DNA of 42,237 nucleotides from positions 1 through 42,237 of the forward strand of contig NZ_JABAHY010000020.1 of assembly GCF_012641515.1 (NCBI RefSeq). Reading direction: 5' to 3'. The position numbers were made by a program, and so were the translations under genes. This document shows, in pieces, positions 14,120-23,031 of this stretch (position 1 is the stretch's first letter; each line of letters opens with the position of its first letter). Source of the stretch: Nesterenkonia sedimenti. GTDB lineage: Bacteria; Actinomycetota; Actinomycetes; Actinomycetales; Micrococcaceae. Below the pieces are notes generated by a model. The model did not search any database. It was not told the origin of the DNA and saw only the letters and a program-made list of their open reading frames with translations.

Positions 14120-16657
14120 ATGCGTATCCCATTGTCATGGATCCGGGAGTACACCCAGTTCCCCGCAGAGGCCACCGCCGAGGACCTTATGGCCGAACTG
14201 GTCAAAGTAGGCCTGGAGGAAGAAGACGTCCACGCCCCGGAACTCTCCGGGCCCATCGTCGTCGGCCAGGTTCTGGAGAAGACTCCGGAGCCCCAGTCCA
14301 ACGGCAAGACCATCAACTGGTGCCAGGTCCGCGTGGTGCCCCAAGGCCAACAGCAGACTCTCACCGGTGACGGCATTGACCCTGAAGGAGTGCAGGGAAT
14401 CGTCTGCGGGGCGCATAACTTCGAGGTCGGAGACAAAGTCGTGGTCACCCTGCCCGGCTCTGTGCTGCCCGGAGACTTCCGCATCTCAGCCCGTAAGACC
14501 TACGGCCACCTCTCCGCCGGCATGATCGCCTCGGTCAAAGAACTGGGCATCGGCGAGGACCACGACGGAATCCTGGTGCTCTCCACCATCGGCCTGGACC
14601 CCGAGCCCGGCACCGACGCCATGGAACTGCTGGGTCTCTACGACACAGCCGCCGAAATCAACGTCACCCCTGACCGCGGTTACGCCTTCAGCATCCGCGG
14701 TGTGGCCCGCGAATACAGCCACGCCACCGGAACAGGCTTCACCGACCCCGTCGCACAGGTGACCCTGCCGGAGAACACCACCGAGGGACAGCCGGTAGAG
14801 ATCGACGACGCCGCCCCCATCTACTCGGTGCCAGGCTGCAGCCGGTTTGTCACCCGTACTGTCACCGGAGTCGATGCCACCGCCCCAACACCGGCATGGA
14901 TGGCCTCCCGGCTCCGTCTGGCCGGGATGCGCCCGATCAGCCTGGCAGTCGACATCTCCAACTACGTAATGCTCGAACTGGGTCAGCCGCTGCACTTCTA
15001 CGACGCCGATAAGCTCAGCGGAACTATCCGGGTCCGCCGGGCCGCCCCGGCCGAGAAGTTGGTCACCCTGGATGAGAAGGAGCGGGAGCTTCACCCCGAG
15101 GACCTCCTGATCACCGATGATTCCGGGCCTATCGGTATTGCCGGTGTTATGGGCGGAGCCACCACCGAGGTCAGCTCCGAAACCAGCACCATCGTGATCG
15201 AAGCCGCTAATTTCGACCCCATCACTGTCGCGCGGTCCAAGCGCCGCCATAAGTTGCCCTCAGAGGCCTCCAAACGGTTCGAACGCGGAGTGGACACCCA
15301 GCTGCAGGCAGTGGCCGCCCAACGTGCGGTGGACCTCCTGGTCGAATTGGCCGGCGGCACCGACACCGGGGCAGCCACCGAGGTCGGAGAGACCACCGCT
15401 GTGGAGCCCATCGCCTTGGACCCCCAGCTGCCGGAGCGTCTCACCGGTGTCCCCTACAGCATCGATCAGATCACCAAGACACTGACTGATATCGGTGCCG
15501 AGATTCAGGAGCAGAACGGTTCGCTGCTGGTGACCCCGCCGAGCTGGCGACCCGATATCACCATCCCCGAGGCGCTGGTGGAGGAGATCGCCCGGCTCAT
15601 CGGCTACGACAAGATCCCCTCCCGACTGCCGGTAGCACCTGCAGGCCGTGGTCTGACGGCACAGCAGCGTCGTCGTCGTGCTGTTGCCTCCGGTCTCTCC
15701 GGGGCTGGATTCACTGAGGTGCTGAACTACCCGTTCTACTCGGTGGAGGCCAATGGGCTCTTCGGCCGGGCGGATGCCTCCCAGCCGCTGTCGCTGGTGC
15801 GATTGGCGAACCCCATCGCCTCCCAGTACCCGACCCTGCGCACCACCCTGCTGCCGGGTCTGCTCGATGCGGTCCGCCGCAACGTCTCCCGTGGCTTCAA
15901 GGACCTCGCGTTGTTCGAGACCGGCTCGGTCTTCCTGCCCGGGGATCAGCTGGGTTCCAAGGAGATCCCCGGACTCGGCGCCTACCCGGGTGACACGGTC
16001 ATCCAAGGGCTTGAGGCCGGAATCCCCGACCAGCCGCTGCATATCGCCGCCGCCCTGGCCGGGGCTGAGCCCGCCGCCGAACTTGGCGGTGAAGCCCGCC
16101 AACGGGACTGGGCCGATGCCGTGGCCGCAGCCCAGGACGTGGCCGCACTGCTGAACGTGGAACTGGAAATCGCCCAGGGGCAGCACCAGGCCTTCCACCC
16201 CGGCCGCACCGCCCAGCTGCGGCTGGCCGGCGAACTCATCGGCTACGCCGGTGAGCTGCACCCCAAACTGGTCGAGGAACAGGACCTCCCGGCGCGCACC
16301 AGTGTCATGGAGTTGAACTTCAGCGCACTGCTCGCTGCAGCCCCCGATCAGGTCACCGCCGAGCCGATCAGCACCTTCCCGCCCACCACCCAGGATGTCG
16401 CCCTGGTGGTGGATGAGAAGACCACTGCCGGTGAGCTGAAATCGACCCTCGCCGAGGGCGCCGGTGAGCTGCTGGAGGATATTGAGCTCTTCGACGTCTA
16501 CTCCGGGACCGGAATCGAACCGGGAAAGAAATCCCTGGCCTTCGCCCTGCGGTTCCGGGCTGAGGACCGAACCCTGACTGCCGAGGAAGCCTCCGAGGCC
16601 CGTGAGGCTGCCGTAGCCCTTGCCGCATCACGGCACGGGGCACTGCAGCGCAGCTGA
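14120..16657 (+). CDS. pheT: Phenylalanyl-tRNA synthetase beta subunit
   Basis: The 845-residue beta subunit carries tRNA recognition and editing. In order it has a tRNA-binding OB-fold domain (about residues 40-160, with GKTINWCQVRV), the B3/B4 editing domain (about 215-390, with PLHFYDADKL and AGVMGGATTEVS), B5 (about 415-485), a catalytic-like domain (about 495-740) and a C-terminal ferredoxin-fold anticodon-binding domain (FPPTTQDVALVVDEKT). An AGGAGG site at the end of pheS supports ATG 14120. Length and domain order are normal. Confidence 0.95.
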   Translation: MRIPLSWIREYTQFPAEATAEDLMAELVKVGLEEEDVHAPELSGPIVVGQVLEKTPEPQSNGKTINWCQVRVVPQGQQQTLTGDGIDPEGVQGIVCGAHNFEVGDKVVVTLPGSVLPGDFRISARKTYGHLSAGMIASVKELGIGEDHDGILVLSTIGLDPEPGTDAMELLGLYDTAAEINVTPDRGYAFSIRGVAREYSHATGTGFTDPVAQVTLPENTTEGQPVEIDDAAPIYSVPGCSRFVTRTVTGVDATAPTPAWMASRLRLAGMRPISLAVDISNYVMLELGQPLHFYDADKLSGTIRVRRAAPAEKLVTLDEKERELHPEDLLITDDSGPIGIAGVMGGATTEVSSETSTIVIEAANFDPITVARSKRRHKLPSEASKRFERGVDTQLQAVAAQRAVDLLVELAGGTDTGAATEVGETTAVEPIALDPQLPERLTGVPYSIDQITKTLTDIGAEIQEQNGSLLVTPPSWRPDITIPEALVEEIARLIGYDKIPSRLPVAPAGRGLTAQQRRRRAVASGLSGAGFTEVLNYPFYSVEANGLFGRADASQPLSLVRLANPIASQYPTLRTTLLPGLLDAVRRNVSRGFKDLALFETGSVFLPGDQLGSKEIPGLGAYPGDTVIQGLEAGIPDQPLHIAAALAGAEPAAELGGEARQRDWADAVAAAQDVAALLNVELEIAQGQHQAFHPGRTAQLRLAGELIGYAGELHPKLVEEQDLPARTSVMELNFSALLAAAPDQVTAEPISTFPPTTQDVALVVDEKTTAGELKSTLAEGAGELLEDIELFDVYSGTGIEPGKKSLAFALRFRAEDRTLTAEEASEAREAAVALAASRHGALQRS

Positions 16658-16690
16658 CCGGCAGGTCCACTCACGAAGAACGGCTGATCA

Positions 16691-16723
16691 GCCCACCGCT
16701 CAGGCAATCCCTGCGCGGTGGGC
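16691..16723. terminator. Possible bidirectional terminator between pheT and regulator gene
   Basis: GCCCACCGC (16691-16699) pairs with GCGGTGGGC (16715-16723) around a 15-base loop, where the two transcripts converge. The right arm overlaps the last codons of the response regulator gene. Confidence 0.35.
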
Positions 16724-17338
16724 CATGATCGCCAATTCGGTGCGGTCACGGGCCCCCAATTTCGCCAGGATCCGGCTGACATAGGTCCGGGCAGTGGCTG
16801 GGCTGAGATACATCTCCACAGCGATCTCCGCATTGGTCCGGCCCTGTCCGATAGCAGTGAGCACCTCGAGCTCGCGTTCGGTGAGTTCTGAGAAGTCTGG
16901 CGGCAGCTCGCGGGGAGCATCATCGGCAACCCGGTCCATCAGTTTGCGCATGATTCTGGGGGAGAGCTGAGTGTCCCCGGCAGCCACGGCATGCACAGCC
17001 TCTCGAAGTCGAGCCCCCGGAGTATCTTTCAGGAGATAGCCGGCGGCACCGGCATGAATGGCCCGGGTGACCTCATCGTCGTCGTCGAATGTGGTCAGAA
17101 TCAACACCTGAGGCGGATGATGCCACTCGTTGATTCGACGAGTCGCCTCCACGCCGTCCATACCCGGCATGCGAATGTCCATTAAGACCACATCTGGATC
17201 AGAACTGCGTGCAGCCTCCAGCGCAGCCTGACCGTCCTCGGCCTCACCGACCACCTCAATCTCAGGGTCATTCTCCAATAGGGCGCGCAGACCAGCGCGC
17301 ACCAGATGCTGATCATCTGTGAGCAGAACCCGGATCAT
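16700..17338 (-). CDS. NarL/LuxR-type response regulator
   Basis: This 212-residue DNA-binding response regulator has a receiver domain (1-120) with the acidic pocket DDQ (8-10), phosphorylated Asp54 in VLMDIRMPGMDG, Thr in LILTTFDDD and Lys in YLLKDTPG. A LuxR-type helix-turn-helix follows (about 145-210, ELTERELEVLTAIGQGRTNAE onward to the recognition helix SPATARTYVSRILAKL). It is preceded by, and overlaps by four bases (ATGA), the histidine kinase gene on the same strand, so the two form a pair. The signal and targets cannot be told from sequence. Confidence 0.92.
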   Translation of the reverse strand: MIRVLLTDDQHLVRAGLRALLENDPEIEVVGEAEDGQAALEAARSSDPDVVLMDIRMPGMDGVEATRRINEWHHPPQVLILTTFDDDDEVTRAIHAGAAGYLLKDTPGARLREAVHAVAAGDTQLSPRIMRKLMDRVADDAPRELPPDFSELTERELEVLTAIGQGRTNAEIAVEMYLSPATARTYVSRILAKLGARDRTELAIMAHRAGIA

Positions 17339-18558
17339 GCCAGCGCCTCTTCCTGATGCCGATCAGAGGACAGCGGGATGTGGGCCCGAACCTGAAACCC
17401 CTTATGCCACGGCCCTGCCTCCAGGGTCCCACCCAGGGCCGAGACCCGTTCCTTCATGCCCAATATCCCCATCCCGGAGCTGATGGACTGTGCTGAGCCC
17501 TTGCGGGGGCCTTCATCGCGGACACAGATCTCCAAAGCGCCCTCCTGCTCGGTAATGCTGACCGCCACAGTCTCGGTGGCCGAATGCTTGGCAGTATTGG
17601 TCATCGCCTCCTGCACAATCCGGTAGGCGGTGGCCTCAACTTTATGCTCGTACTGATCCGCCACCTCGATCTGGGCATTGACCTCCAGCGGCGAGGTCAC
17701 GAAGACAGTGGAGTCCAAGGCCCGGATAGACAGCAGCGGCGGGCTGACCTCGTATTCGCGCAGGGTCTGAACTGTATCCCGGAGCTGACGCATCATCTCC
17801 CGGCTGGTGGAGCCGACAACCCCCAGGGCACGCTGGGCAGCCTGTGGGTCCTCCGGGATGGCCTCAGCGGCGACATCAGTATGCATGGAGATCACCGTGG
17901 TCTGATGGCCCAGGGTGTCATGCAGTTCGCGGGCGATATCAGCGCGTTCGGTGGCCGCCACAGCCTGGGCCAATGCCCGCTCCTGCTGCGCGGTGGCTTC
18001 GATGACCCGGGCAGAACGCTCCGCAAGCTCACGCCGAGAACGGATAGTGTCCCCCAGGGCGATCACTGCGGCCATCAGCGCGATATCCGGGGCCAAGGTG
18101 TAGACGAAGAGTGAGAGCAGATGAGTATCGGTCTCCCGCACGAATGAGGCCGCCAGTGCAGCAGCGAAGATCATGAACAGCAGAGCACCCACAATGGTCA
18201 CCGGCCACCGGAGACGATGACGTTCCGCCGCTGAGTACAGGGCCGGGGCCAGGGGGATGCCCAAACCGATATTGGGGTAGCCCAGCAAGATATAGCCCAG
18301 CAGGATCAACAGGCTCAGGCACAGCACCAGCAGTGGGAAAGTTCTGCGCAGAAGCATCAGCGCGCCCAGTGCAACCGCGCAGATATAGGCCAATGTATCC
18401 GGCATCCGGAACCCGCCCTGCTCGGCCTGAATCAACCAGCTCAGCACCAGGATCAGCCCAAGGCCCAGTGCTACATCGGCGACTCGGGGCCGGCGGGTGA
18501 ACCACAGGCGAAGCCTCTCAGAACGGGTCAAGGGGCCGTCCGGCAGTGTTAAAGCCAT
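17335..18558 (-). CDS. Membrane sensor histidine kinase (HisKA_3 type)
   Basis: This 407-residue kinase partners the NarL-type regulator that follows. About six transmembrane segments span residues 28-170, with no large external sensor domain. The dimerisation helix carries the phospho-acceptor His213 in ERADIARELHDTLGHQ. The ATP-binding domain follows, with the N-box YRIVQEAMTNTAKH and the G-box SSGMGILGMKERV. The plan matches the actinobacterial family of cell-envelope-stress and DesK-like kinases. The start ATG lies in an intergenic space of 171 bases shared with a divergent gene. Confidence 0.9.
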   Translation of the reverse strand: MALTLPDGPLTRSERLRLWFTRRPRVADVALGLGLILVLSWLIQAEQGGFRMPDTLAYICAVALGALMLLRRTFPLLVLCLSLLILLGYILLGYPNIGLGIPLAPALYSAAERHRLRWPVTIVGALLFMIFAAALAASFVRETDTHLLSLFVYTLAPDIALMAAVIALGDTIRSRRELAERSARVIEATAQQERALAQAVAATERADIARELHDTLGHQTTVISMHTDVAAEAIPEDPQAAQRALGVVGSTSREMMRQLRDTVQTLREYEVSPPLLSIRALDSTVFVTSPLEVNAQIEVADQYEHKVEATAYRIVQEAMTNTAKHSATETVAVSITEQEGALEICVRDEGPRKGSAQSISSGMGILGMKERVSALGGTLEAGPWHKGFQVRAHIPLSSDRHQEEALA

Positions 18559-18686
18559 GAAATCAGTCTAAGGAACGGTGCTGACTGAGGGCAGTCGCTC
18601 AGAGATGACAACCAGGTGTCGCCTCAGTACGACATCAACTTCCTCCTGTGGGCCGATGTGCAGCCGGAGGCGGCTGCCTAGATTGG

Positions 18687-18713
18687 AGGAACCAGAGAAA
18701 ACCACGGGTTCCT
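18687..18713. promoter_or_regulatory. Inverted repeat before winged-helix regulator gene
   Basis: AGGAACC (18687-18693) and GGTTCCT (18707-18713) are a perfect seven-base inverted pair, directly before the AGGAGG ribosome site of the next gene. It could be an operator for autoregulation or an RNA hairpin affecting translation. Confidence 0.3.
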
Positions 18714-18729
18714 ACCCCAGGAGGTAAAG

Positions 18730-19242
18730 ATGATGGCGATGGACCGAGGAATGAGCATGGCGATGCCGACCGAAGAGCTGCTGCAGCAGTATTTCGATGA
18801 TCGCCTGGCTCTGGCACGTCTGGGTTTCCTGCAGCGGATGGGGAGATTCCCCGACGCCGACCTCACTGTCGGGCAGCTGCGGATCGTGCTGCTGATCGCC
18901 TCTGGCGTCACCAGCTCCCGGGCCCGGCTGTTGGCTCTGCTGGGCCAGCCGGAGGAGGAGCTGGACCAGGACCTCGAGCAGCTGCACCACAAGGGGTACC
19001 TCGAAAGGACTGGTACTGAAGGTATCCAACTGATGCCTACAGAGACGGCTATGGACGTGCTTGATGCGGTTGCTGACCGAAAGGACAGCATAATGGAGCT
19101 TCTGGCCGCCATGGACCCCCAGGACTTGGCAGCCCTGGTGCGCGGAACCCACGCCCTGCGTTCGGCCATGGAACTCGATGCGGCCATGGAGCACAGCGCG
19201 ATGATCCTTGGCGAGCAGATCCTGAAGATGCGCCAGGACTGA
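18730..19242 (+). CDS. MarR-like winged-helix transcriptional regulator
   Basis: The 170-residue protein has a central winged-helix region (about residues 40-105): LTVGQLRIVLLIASGVTSSR, a recognition-helix stretch ending in DQDLEQLHHKGYLER, and a wing leading to GIQLMPTETAMDVLDAV. A Met-rich start and a C-terminal helical part (110-170, with repeated MEL/AAM) would form the dimer surface. This fits the MarR fold, but the similarity is to the fold and not to a named member. A strong AGGAGG site precedes ATG 18730. Its stop overlaps the start of a 36-residue membrane peptide, so the two are probably co-translated. Confidence 0.6.
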   Translation: MMAMDRGMSMAMPTEELLQQYFDDRLALARLGFLQRMGRFPDADLTVGQLRIVLLIASGVTSSRARLLALLGQPEEELDQDLEQLHHKGYLERTGTEGIQLMPTETAMDVLDAVADRKDSIMELLAAMDPQDLAALVRGTHALRSAMELDAAMEHSAMILGEQILKMRQD

Positions 19243-19352
19243 TGGCCGAGCCTGAACCTGGCTGGATCTTCTCCTGGCGTTCGGCCCTGAGACCAATGGC
19301 CGGGGTATGCATGGTCGCCGGTGTGATGCTCTGGCCCGTAGTTCTCGTCTGA
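19242..19352 (+). CDS. Small membrane peptide coupled to the regulator gene
   Basis: A 36-residue frame begins in the stop codon of the winged-helix gene (tgATG), the classic layout of translational coupling. It reads MAEPEPGWIFSWRSALRP followed by a single transmembrane helix (AGVCMVAGVMLWPVVLV) that runs to the C-terminus. I recognise no family. The one-base overlap and the clean helix make it more likely real than chance. Confidence 0.45.
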   Translation: MAEPEPGWIFSWRSALRPMAGVCMVAGVMLWPVVLV

Positions 19353-19442
19353 ACGCTCCCAAGACCGCCGCTGGAAACTAGACGTGGGGCCAGCGGCCGG
19401 TGCCGGCGGCTCCACTCCCGTTCCGTAGCCGCGGAGTCGCCG

Positions 19443-19589
19443 GTGCCATCTCAGCGGGCCGCGTTGGTTTTGCCCCATCCCCTCGCCAACGCGGCCCGCG
19501 CCATCCGCGCCCTGGGGCTGAACATGGAGGAGGAAGACTTCGAGGAGATCCTCGAGGCTCAACTGAGCAAACTCGAGGAAGCCTCCTGA
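19443..19589 (+). CDS. Possible small acidic-tailed protein
   Basis: This is a 48-codon frame starting at GTG 19443 with a GGAG seven bases upstream. The second half, RALGLNMEEEDFEEILEAQL and on to SKLEEAS, is a plausible amphipathic acidic helix, unlike a random high-GC frame. The first half is overlaid by a perfect 14-base inverted repeat. I do not recognise it. It could also be the tail of a lost gene. Confidence 0.3.
   Translation: MPSQRAALVLPHPLANAARAIRALGLNMEEEDFEEILEAQLSKLEEAS
19454..19499. repeat. Perfect 14-base inverted repeat
   Basis: GCGGGCCGCGTTGG (19454-19467) is matched exactly by CCAACGCGGCCCGC (19486-19499) around an 18-base spacer. It could be a strong terminator, a cruciform, or the binding site of a dimeric regulator. 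It lies in the 274 bases between the small membrane peptide and the convergent quinone oxidoreductase gene. Confidence 0.7.
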
Positions 19590-19626
19590 AGTTCAGGCGG
19601 CGAGATGCAGCACCTCGCTGCCTGGA

Positions 19627-20631
19627 TCAGGGAACCAGGATCAGCTTTCCGGTGGTCTTGCGTCCTTCGAGGTCGTCCTGTGCGCGGCCGGCCTCGCTCA
19701 GTGGGTATTTGCCGCCGATGCTCAGCTTGAGGTCTCCTGATGTCAGGGCGGAGAAGAGTTCGGTGAACCGCCAGGTGCGCTCCTCAGCATTACGCAGATA
19801 CCACTGGGTCGAAGGCCGAGTGACGTAGAGGCCGCCGCGCTTATTGAGGTCCTGGAGGTTATAGGGCGGAACCTGACCGGAGGCGCCGCCGAAGAGCACC
19901 ATGGTCCCGCGGATGGCCAGGGAGTCCAGGGAGCCGGTGAAGGTGTCCTTGCCCACGCCGTCGTAGACCACCGAGACGCCTTCACCATTGGTGATCTTGC
20001 GGACCTTCTCGGCAAAGCCCTCGTACTTCAGCACGTAGTCGGCTCCGGCCTCCTCGGCGATCTTCGCCTTCTCCGGAGTGGAGGTCGTGGTGATCACCCG
20101 GGCGCCCTTAGCCTTCAGCAGCTGGGTGAGGATTTGGCCGACCCCACCGGCGCCGGCATGGGTCAGCACAGTCTCACCGGGGGAGACCTTATAGGTGGAG
20201 TTGATCAGATAATGGGCAGTTACACCCTGGATCGGCAGGGCCGCGGCCAGCTCATCAGAGACATCATCGGGTACGACGACGGCCTTGGCCGCATCGACCA
20301 CAAAATACGTGGAGTAGGTGCCCTTGGCCTCTGCAGTGGTGATCCGCTGTCCCACATGGAAATTCTCCACACCCTCGCCCAGGGCGATGATCTCGCCGGT
20401 GCCCTCGGAACCGGGGATGAAGGGATACTCCACGGGATAGGTGCCGCTGCGCTGGTAGGTCTCAATGAAATTGACCCCGGCGGCTGCGGTCTTGACCAGC
20501 AGTTGGCCGGCCTCCGGCTGCGGAGCGGGGACCTCCACGGTTTCGAAGACCTCGGTCCCTCCGGCCTGGGCCGCACGGGTCACAGTTGCGGTGTCCGGAA
20601 GATCCTCTTCGAACATGGTCGGTTCACTCAT
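19627..20631 (-). CDS. NADPH:quinone oxidoreductase, zinc-free MDR family
   Basis: This 334-residue medium-chain dehydrogenase/reductase is of the quinone reductase (Qor) type. The N-terminal GroES-like half contains GVNFIETYQRSGTYP and the FIPGSEGTGEI segment. The Rossmann half has the nucleotide motif HAGAGGVGQIL (about residue 158) and ends KLILVP, as this family does. The zinc-binding cysteines of alcohol dehydrogenases are absent. It should reduce quinones with NADPH, giving one-electron or detoxifying activity. It is divergent from argC with a shared 183-base region and is probably a separate transcript. Confidence 0.88.
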   Translation of the reverse strand: MSEPTMFEEDLPDTATVTRAAQAGGTEVFETVEVPAPQPEAGQLLVKTAAAGVNFIETYQRSGTYPVEYPFIPGSEGTGEIIALGEGVENFHVGQRITTAEAKGTYSTYFVVDAAKAVVVPDDVSDELAAALPIQGVTAHYLINSTYKVSPGETVLTHAGAGGVGQILTQLLKAKGARVITTTSTPEKAKIAEEAGADYVLKYEGFAEKVRKITNGEGVSVVYDGVGKDTFTGSLDSLAIRGTMVLFGGASGQVPPYNLQDLNKRGGLYVTRPSTQWYLRNAEERTWRFTELFSALTSGDLKLSIGGKYPLSEAGRAQDDLEGRKTTGKLILVP

Positions 20632-20711
20632 CGCGGTAGTTCGTCCTCTCGGTGCGGAGACTTGGGCATCGCTTCCGCCAGGTTACCGGAGTCACCGCCT
20701 GACAACCACAA

Positions 20712-20751
20712 TGCATAAATATTGATACCTCTGCATAAAATCGCGTAGTCT
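20712..20751 (+). promoter_or_regulatory. argC promoter with two ArgR-type boxes
   Basis: TTGATA (20722-20727) and TAGTCT (20746-20751) are 18 bases apart and form a good promoter. TGCATAAATATT (20712-20723) overlaps the -35 box and CTGCATA (20731-20737) lies in the spacer. The two boxes sit seven bases apart. The same pair with the same gap occurs, in reverse orientation, before argG, which points to ArgR (encoded downstream) as repressor. Confidence 0.7.
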
Positions 20752-20814
20752 GGTCTCAGTAGAGCGAGCCGGATACCCGGCCCGCGCGCATACGAGTCGG
20801 GAAGGACGCGAATA

Positions 20815-21845
20815 ATGGCATATTCAGTCGCTGTTTCAGGTGCCTCCGGATACGCCGGGGGAGAGGTCCTGCGCCTTCTGTCCCAGCACCCCCAGGTGGA
20901 GATCGGAGTCGTCACCGCGCATTCCAATGCCGGCCAACGGCTCGGCGAACTGCAGCCCCACCTGCTGCCGCTTGCCGATAAAGTCCTCAGCGAGACCACC
21001 GCCGAGAACCTCGCCGGCCACGATGTGGTCTTCCTGGCCCTGCCCCATGGAGCCTCCGGCGAAATCGCCGCCGAACTGGGTGAAGACACTGTGGTCATCG
21101 ACGCCGCAGCAGACCACCGACTGGAATCCGCCCAGGCCTGGGAGAAGTTCTACCGCTCCGAGCACCAGGGCACCTGGCCCTATGGGCTGCCGGAACTGCC
21201 CGATCAGCGCAAGAAGCTCCAGGCCGCACGCCGCATCGCTGTCCCCGGCTGCTACCCCACCACTATCCTGCTCGGTCTGGCACCTGCCTTCGCGGCAGGA
21301 CTGGTGGAACCAGAGGATGTGGTGATCATCGCAGCTACCGGCACCTCAGGTGCCGGCAAATCACTGAAACCCCATCTCCTGGGCAGCGAGGTCATGGGCG
21401 GGATGAGCCCCTATGGTGTCGGCGGCGGCCACCGTCACACCCCCGAGATCGAACAGGGCCTCAGCTGGGTAGCAGGCACCGATGTCCAGGTCTCCTTCAC
21501 TCCCACACTGGCCCCCATGGCCCGCGGCATCCTGGCCACCTCCACCGCGAAACTGGCCCCAGGGACTACGGAGGAGAAACTCCGCGAGGCATTCACCGCC
21601 CAGTACCAGCACGAGCCCTTCGTGCATCTGCTGCCGACCGGACAGTGGCCGGCCACCAAACAGGTCATCGGCTCCAACCATGTGACCGTTCAGCTTGCCG
21701 TGGATCCCCACGCCGGGCGAGCGATCGTCGTCTCGGCCAGTGACAACCTCACCAAAGGGACCGCCGGGGAGCCGTGCAGTCCATGAACCTCGCCCTCGGA
21801 CTGGATGAAACCCTGGGCCTGAACCAGCTGGGAGTCACCCCATGA
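20815..21845 (+). CDS. argC: N-acetyl-gamma-glutamyl-phosphate reductase, 3' frameshift
   Basis: ArgC reduces N-acetylglutamyl phosphate to the semialdehyde, the third step of arginine synthesis. The protein has the NAD(P)-binding start VAVSGASGYAGGEV, catalytic Cys146 in AVPGCYPTT, and GGGHRHTPEIEQ. The uninterrupted frame ends at 21786 with GTAGEPCSP. In the next frame the expected ending AVQSMNLALGLDETLGLNQL and a short tail continues to a stop at 21845 that overlaps the argJ ATG (ATGA). Adding one G to the run at about 21765-21768 restores a 343-residue protein of normal length. Without it, about 25 residues near the active-site interface are lost. It is first in the arginine operon. Confidence 0.9.
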
Positions 21846-23008
21846 GCGTCACCGCAGCAGCCGGCTTCCAAGCCGCCGGCACCGCAGCCGGACTCAAAAC
21901 TGAAGGCAAGGACCTCGCCCTGGTGGTCAACACCGGGCCCACCCGACATGCCGCCGCGGTGTTCACCACCAATAAAGTCGCCGCCGCACCGGTGCTCTGG
22001 TCCCGCCAGGCGATCAGCGACGCCCGGGCCGATGCCGTGGTCATCAACTCCGGCGGAGCCAACGCCTGCACCGGCACCGAAGGCTTCCAGGACGCCCATG
22101 CCACCGCTGAACACGCCGCCCAGACCCTCGGCATCTCCGCAGTGGACGTGCTGCTGGCCTCCACCGGACTGATCGGTGAACGGCTCAATATGCAGGCAGT
22201 GCTCTCCGGCACCACAACCTGCGCTGAAGAACTCAACGACGACGACGCCGCCGGTGCCGCAGCAGCCGAAGCAATTCTGACCACCGATACCGTCACCAAA
22301 ACAGCGGTGGCCCACGGCAGCGGCTTCACCATCGGCGGGATGGCCAAAGGGGCGGGCATGCTGGCTCCGGGAATGGCCACCATGCTCTCAGTGCTCACCA
22401 CCGACGCCGTCATTGACCCCCAGGACCTCGACGCCGCCCTGCGTGAGGCCACCCGGGTCAGCTTCAACCGAGCCGATTCCGATGGTTGCATGTCGACCAA
22501 TGACACTGTCTTCGCCCTGGCCTCCGGAGCGCACCCGGAGGCCGACCCCGCCGGAGTGGACCTCACCGAGTTCCAGACCGCGCTGACCGAACTCTGCCAG
22601 GACCTGGCACGGCAGCTGATCGCCGATGCCGAAGGGGCCCACCACCAGATCGCCATCCGCACGGTCAATGCTGCCACCGAGGAGGAGGCCGAAACCGCCG
22701 GACGTGCGGTGGCCCGTTCCAATCTGTTCAAAACGGCGATCTTCGGTCAGGACCCCAACTGGGGCCGGATCCTCTCGGCAGTGGGCACCACCGATGTCCA
22801 ATTCGACCCCATGACCATCGACGTCGCGGTCAACGGCATCTGGGTCTGCCGTGCCGGCGGCATCGGCGAGGACCGCTCCCTGGTGGACCTCAGCGGCCGG
22901 GAGGTGGAGGTCGTCATCGACCTCAAATCAGGCCAGGCCGAGGCCACCATCCTGACCAATGACCTCACCCACGACTACGTGCACGAAAACAGCGCGTACT
23001 CCTCCTAG
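21842..23008 (+). CDS. argJ: Bifunctional ornithine acetyltransferase/N-acetylglutamate synthase
   Basis: ArgJ moves the acetyl group from N-acetylornithine to glutamate, recycling it within the pathway. The 388-residue precursor cleaves itself before Thr180 in [11 protein letters not shown] to give the alpha and beta chains. Other family segments are [41 protein letters not shown] and [11 protein letters not shown]. No argA is needed when this enzyme is bifunctional. Its ATG overlaps the natural argC stop, and argB follows after 23 bases. Confidence 0.95.
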   Translation: MSVTAAAGFQAAGTAAGLKTEGKDLALVVNTGPTRHAAAVFTTNKVAAAPVLWSRQAISDARADAVVINSGGANACTGTEGFQDAHATAEHAAQTLGISAVDVLLASTGLIGERLNMQAVLSGTTTCAEELNDDDAAGAAAAEAILTTDTVTKTAVAHGSGFTIGGMAKGAGMLAPGMATMLSVLTTDAVIDPQDLDAALREATRVSFNRADSDGCMSTNDTVFALASGAHPEADPAGVDLTEFQTALTELCQDLARQLIADAEGAHHQIAIRTVNAATEEEAETAGRAVARSNLFKTAIFGQDPNWGRILSAVGTTDVQFDPMTIDVAVNGIWVCRAGGIGEDRSLVDLSGREVEVVIDLKSGQAEATILTNDLTHDYVHENSAYSS

Positions 23009-23031
23009 ACCAGACCCAGAGAACCCCGAAA

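Noticed and set aside
15260-16261. 333-codon frame opposite pheT
   Set aside because: It is an antisense shadow of a certain gene, with low-complexity composition and no start signal.
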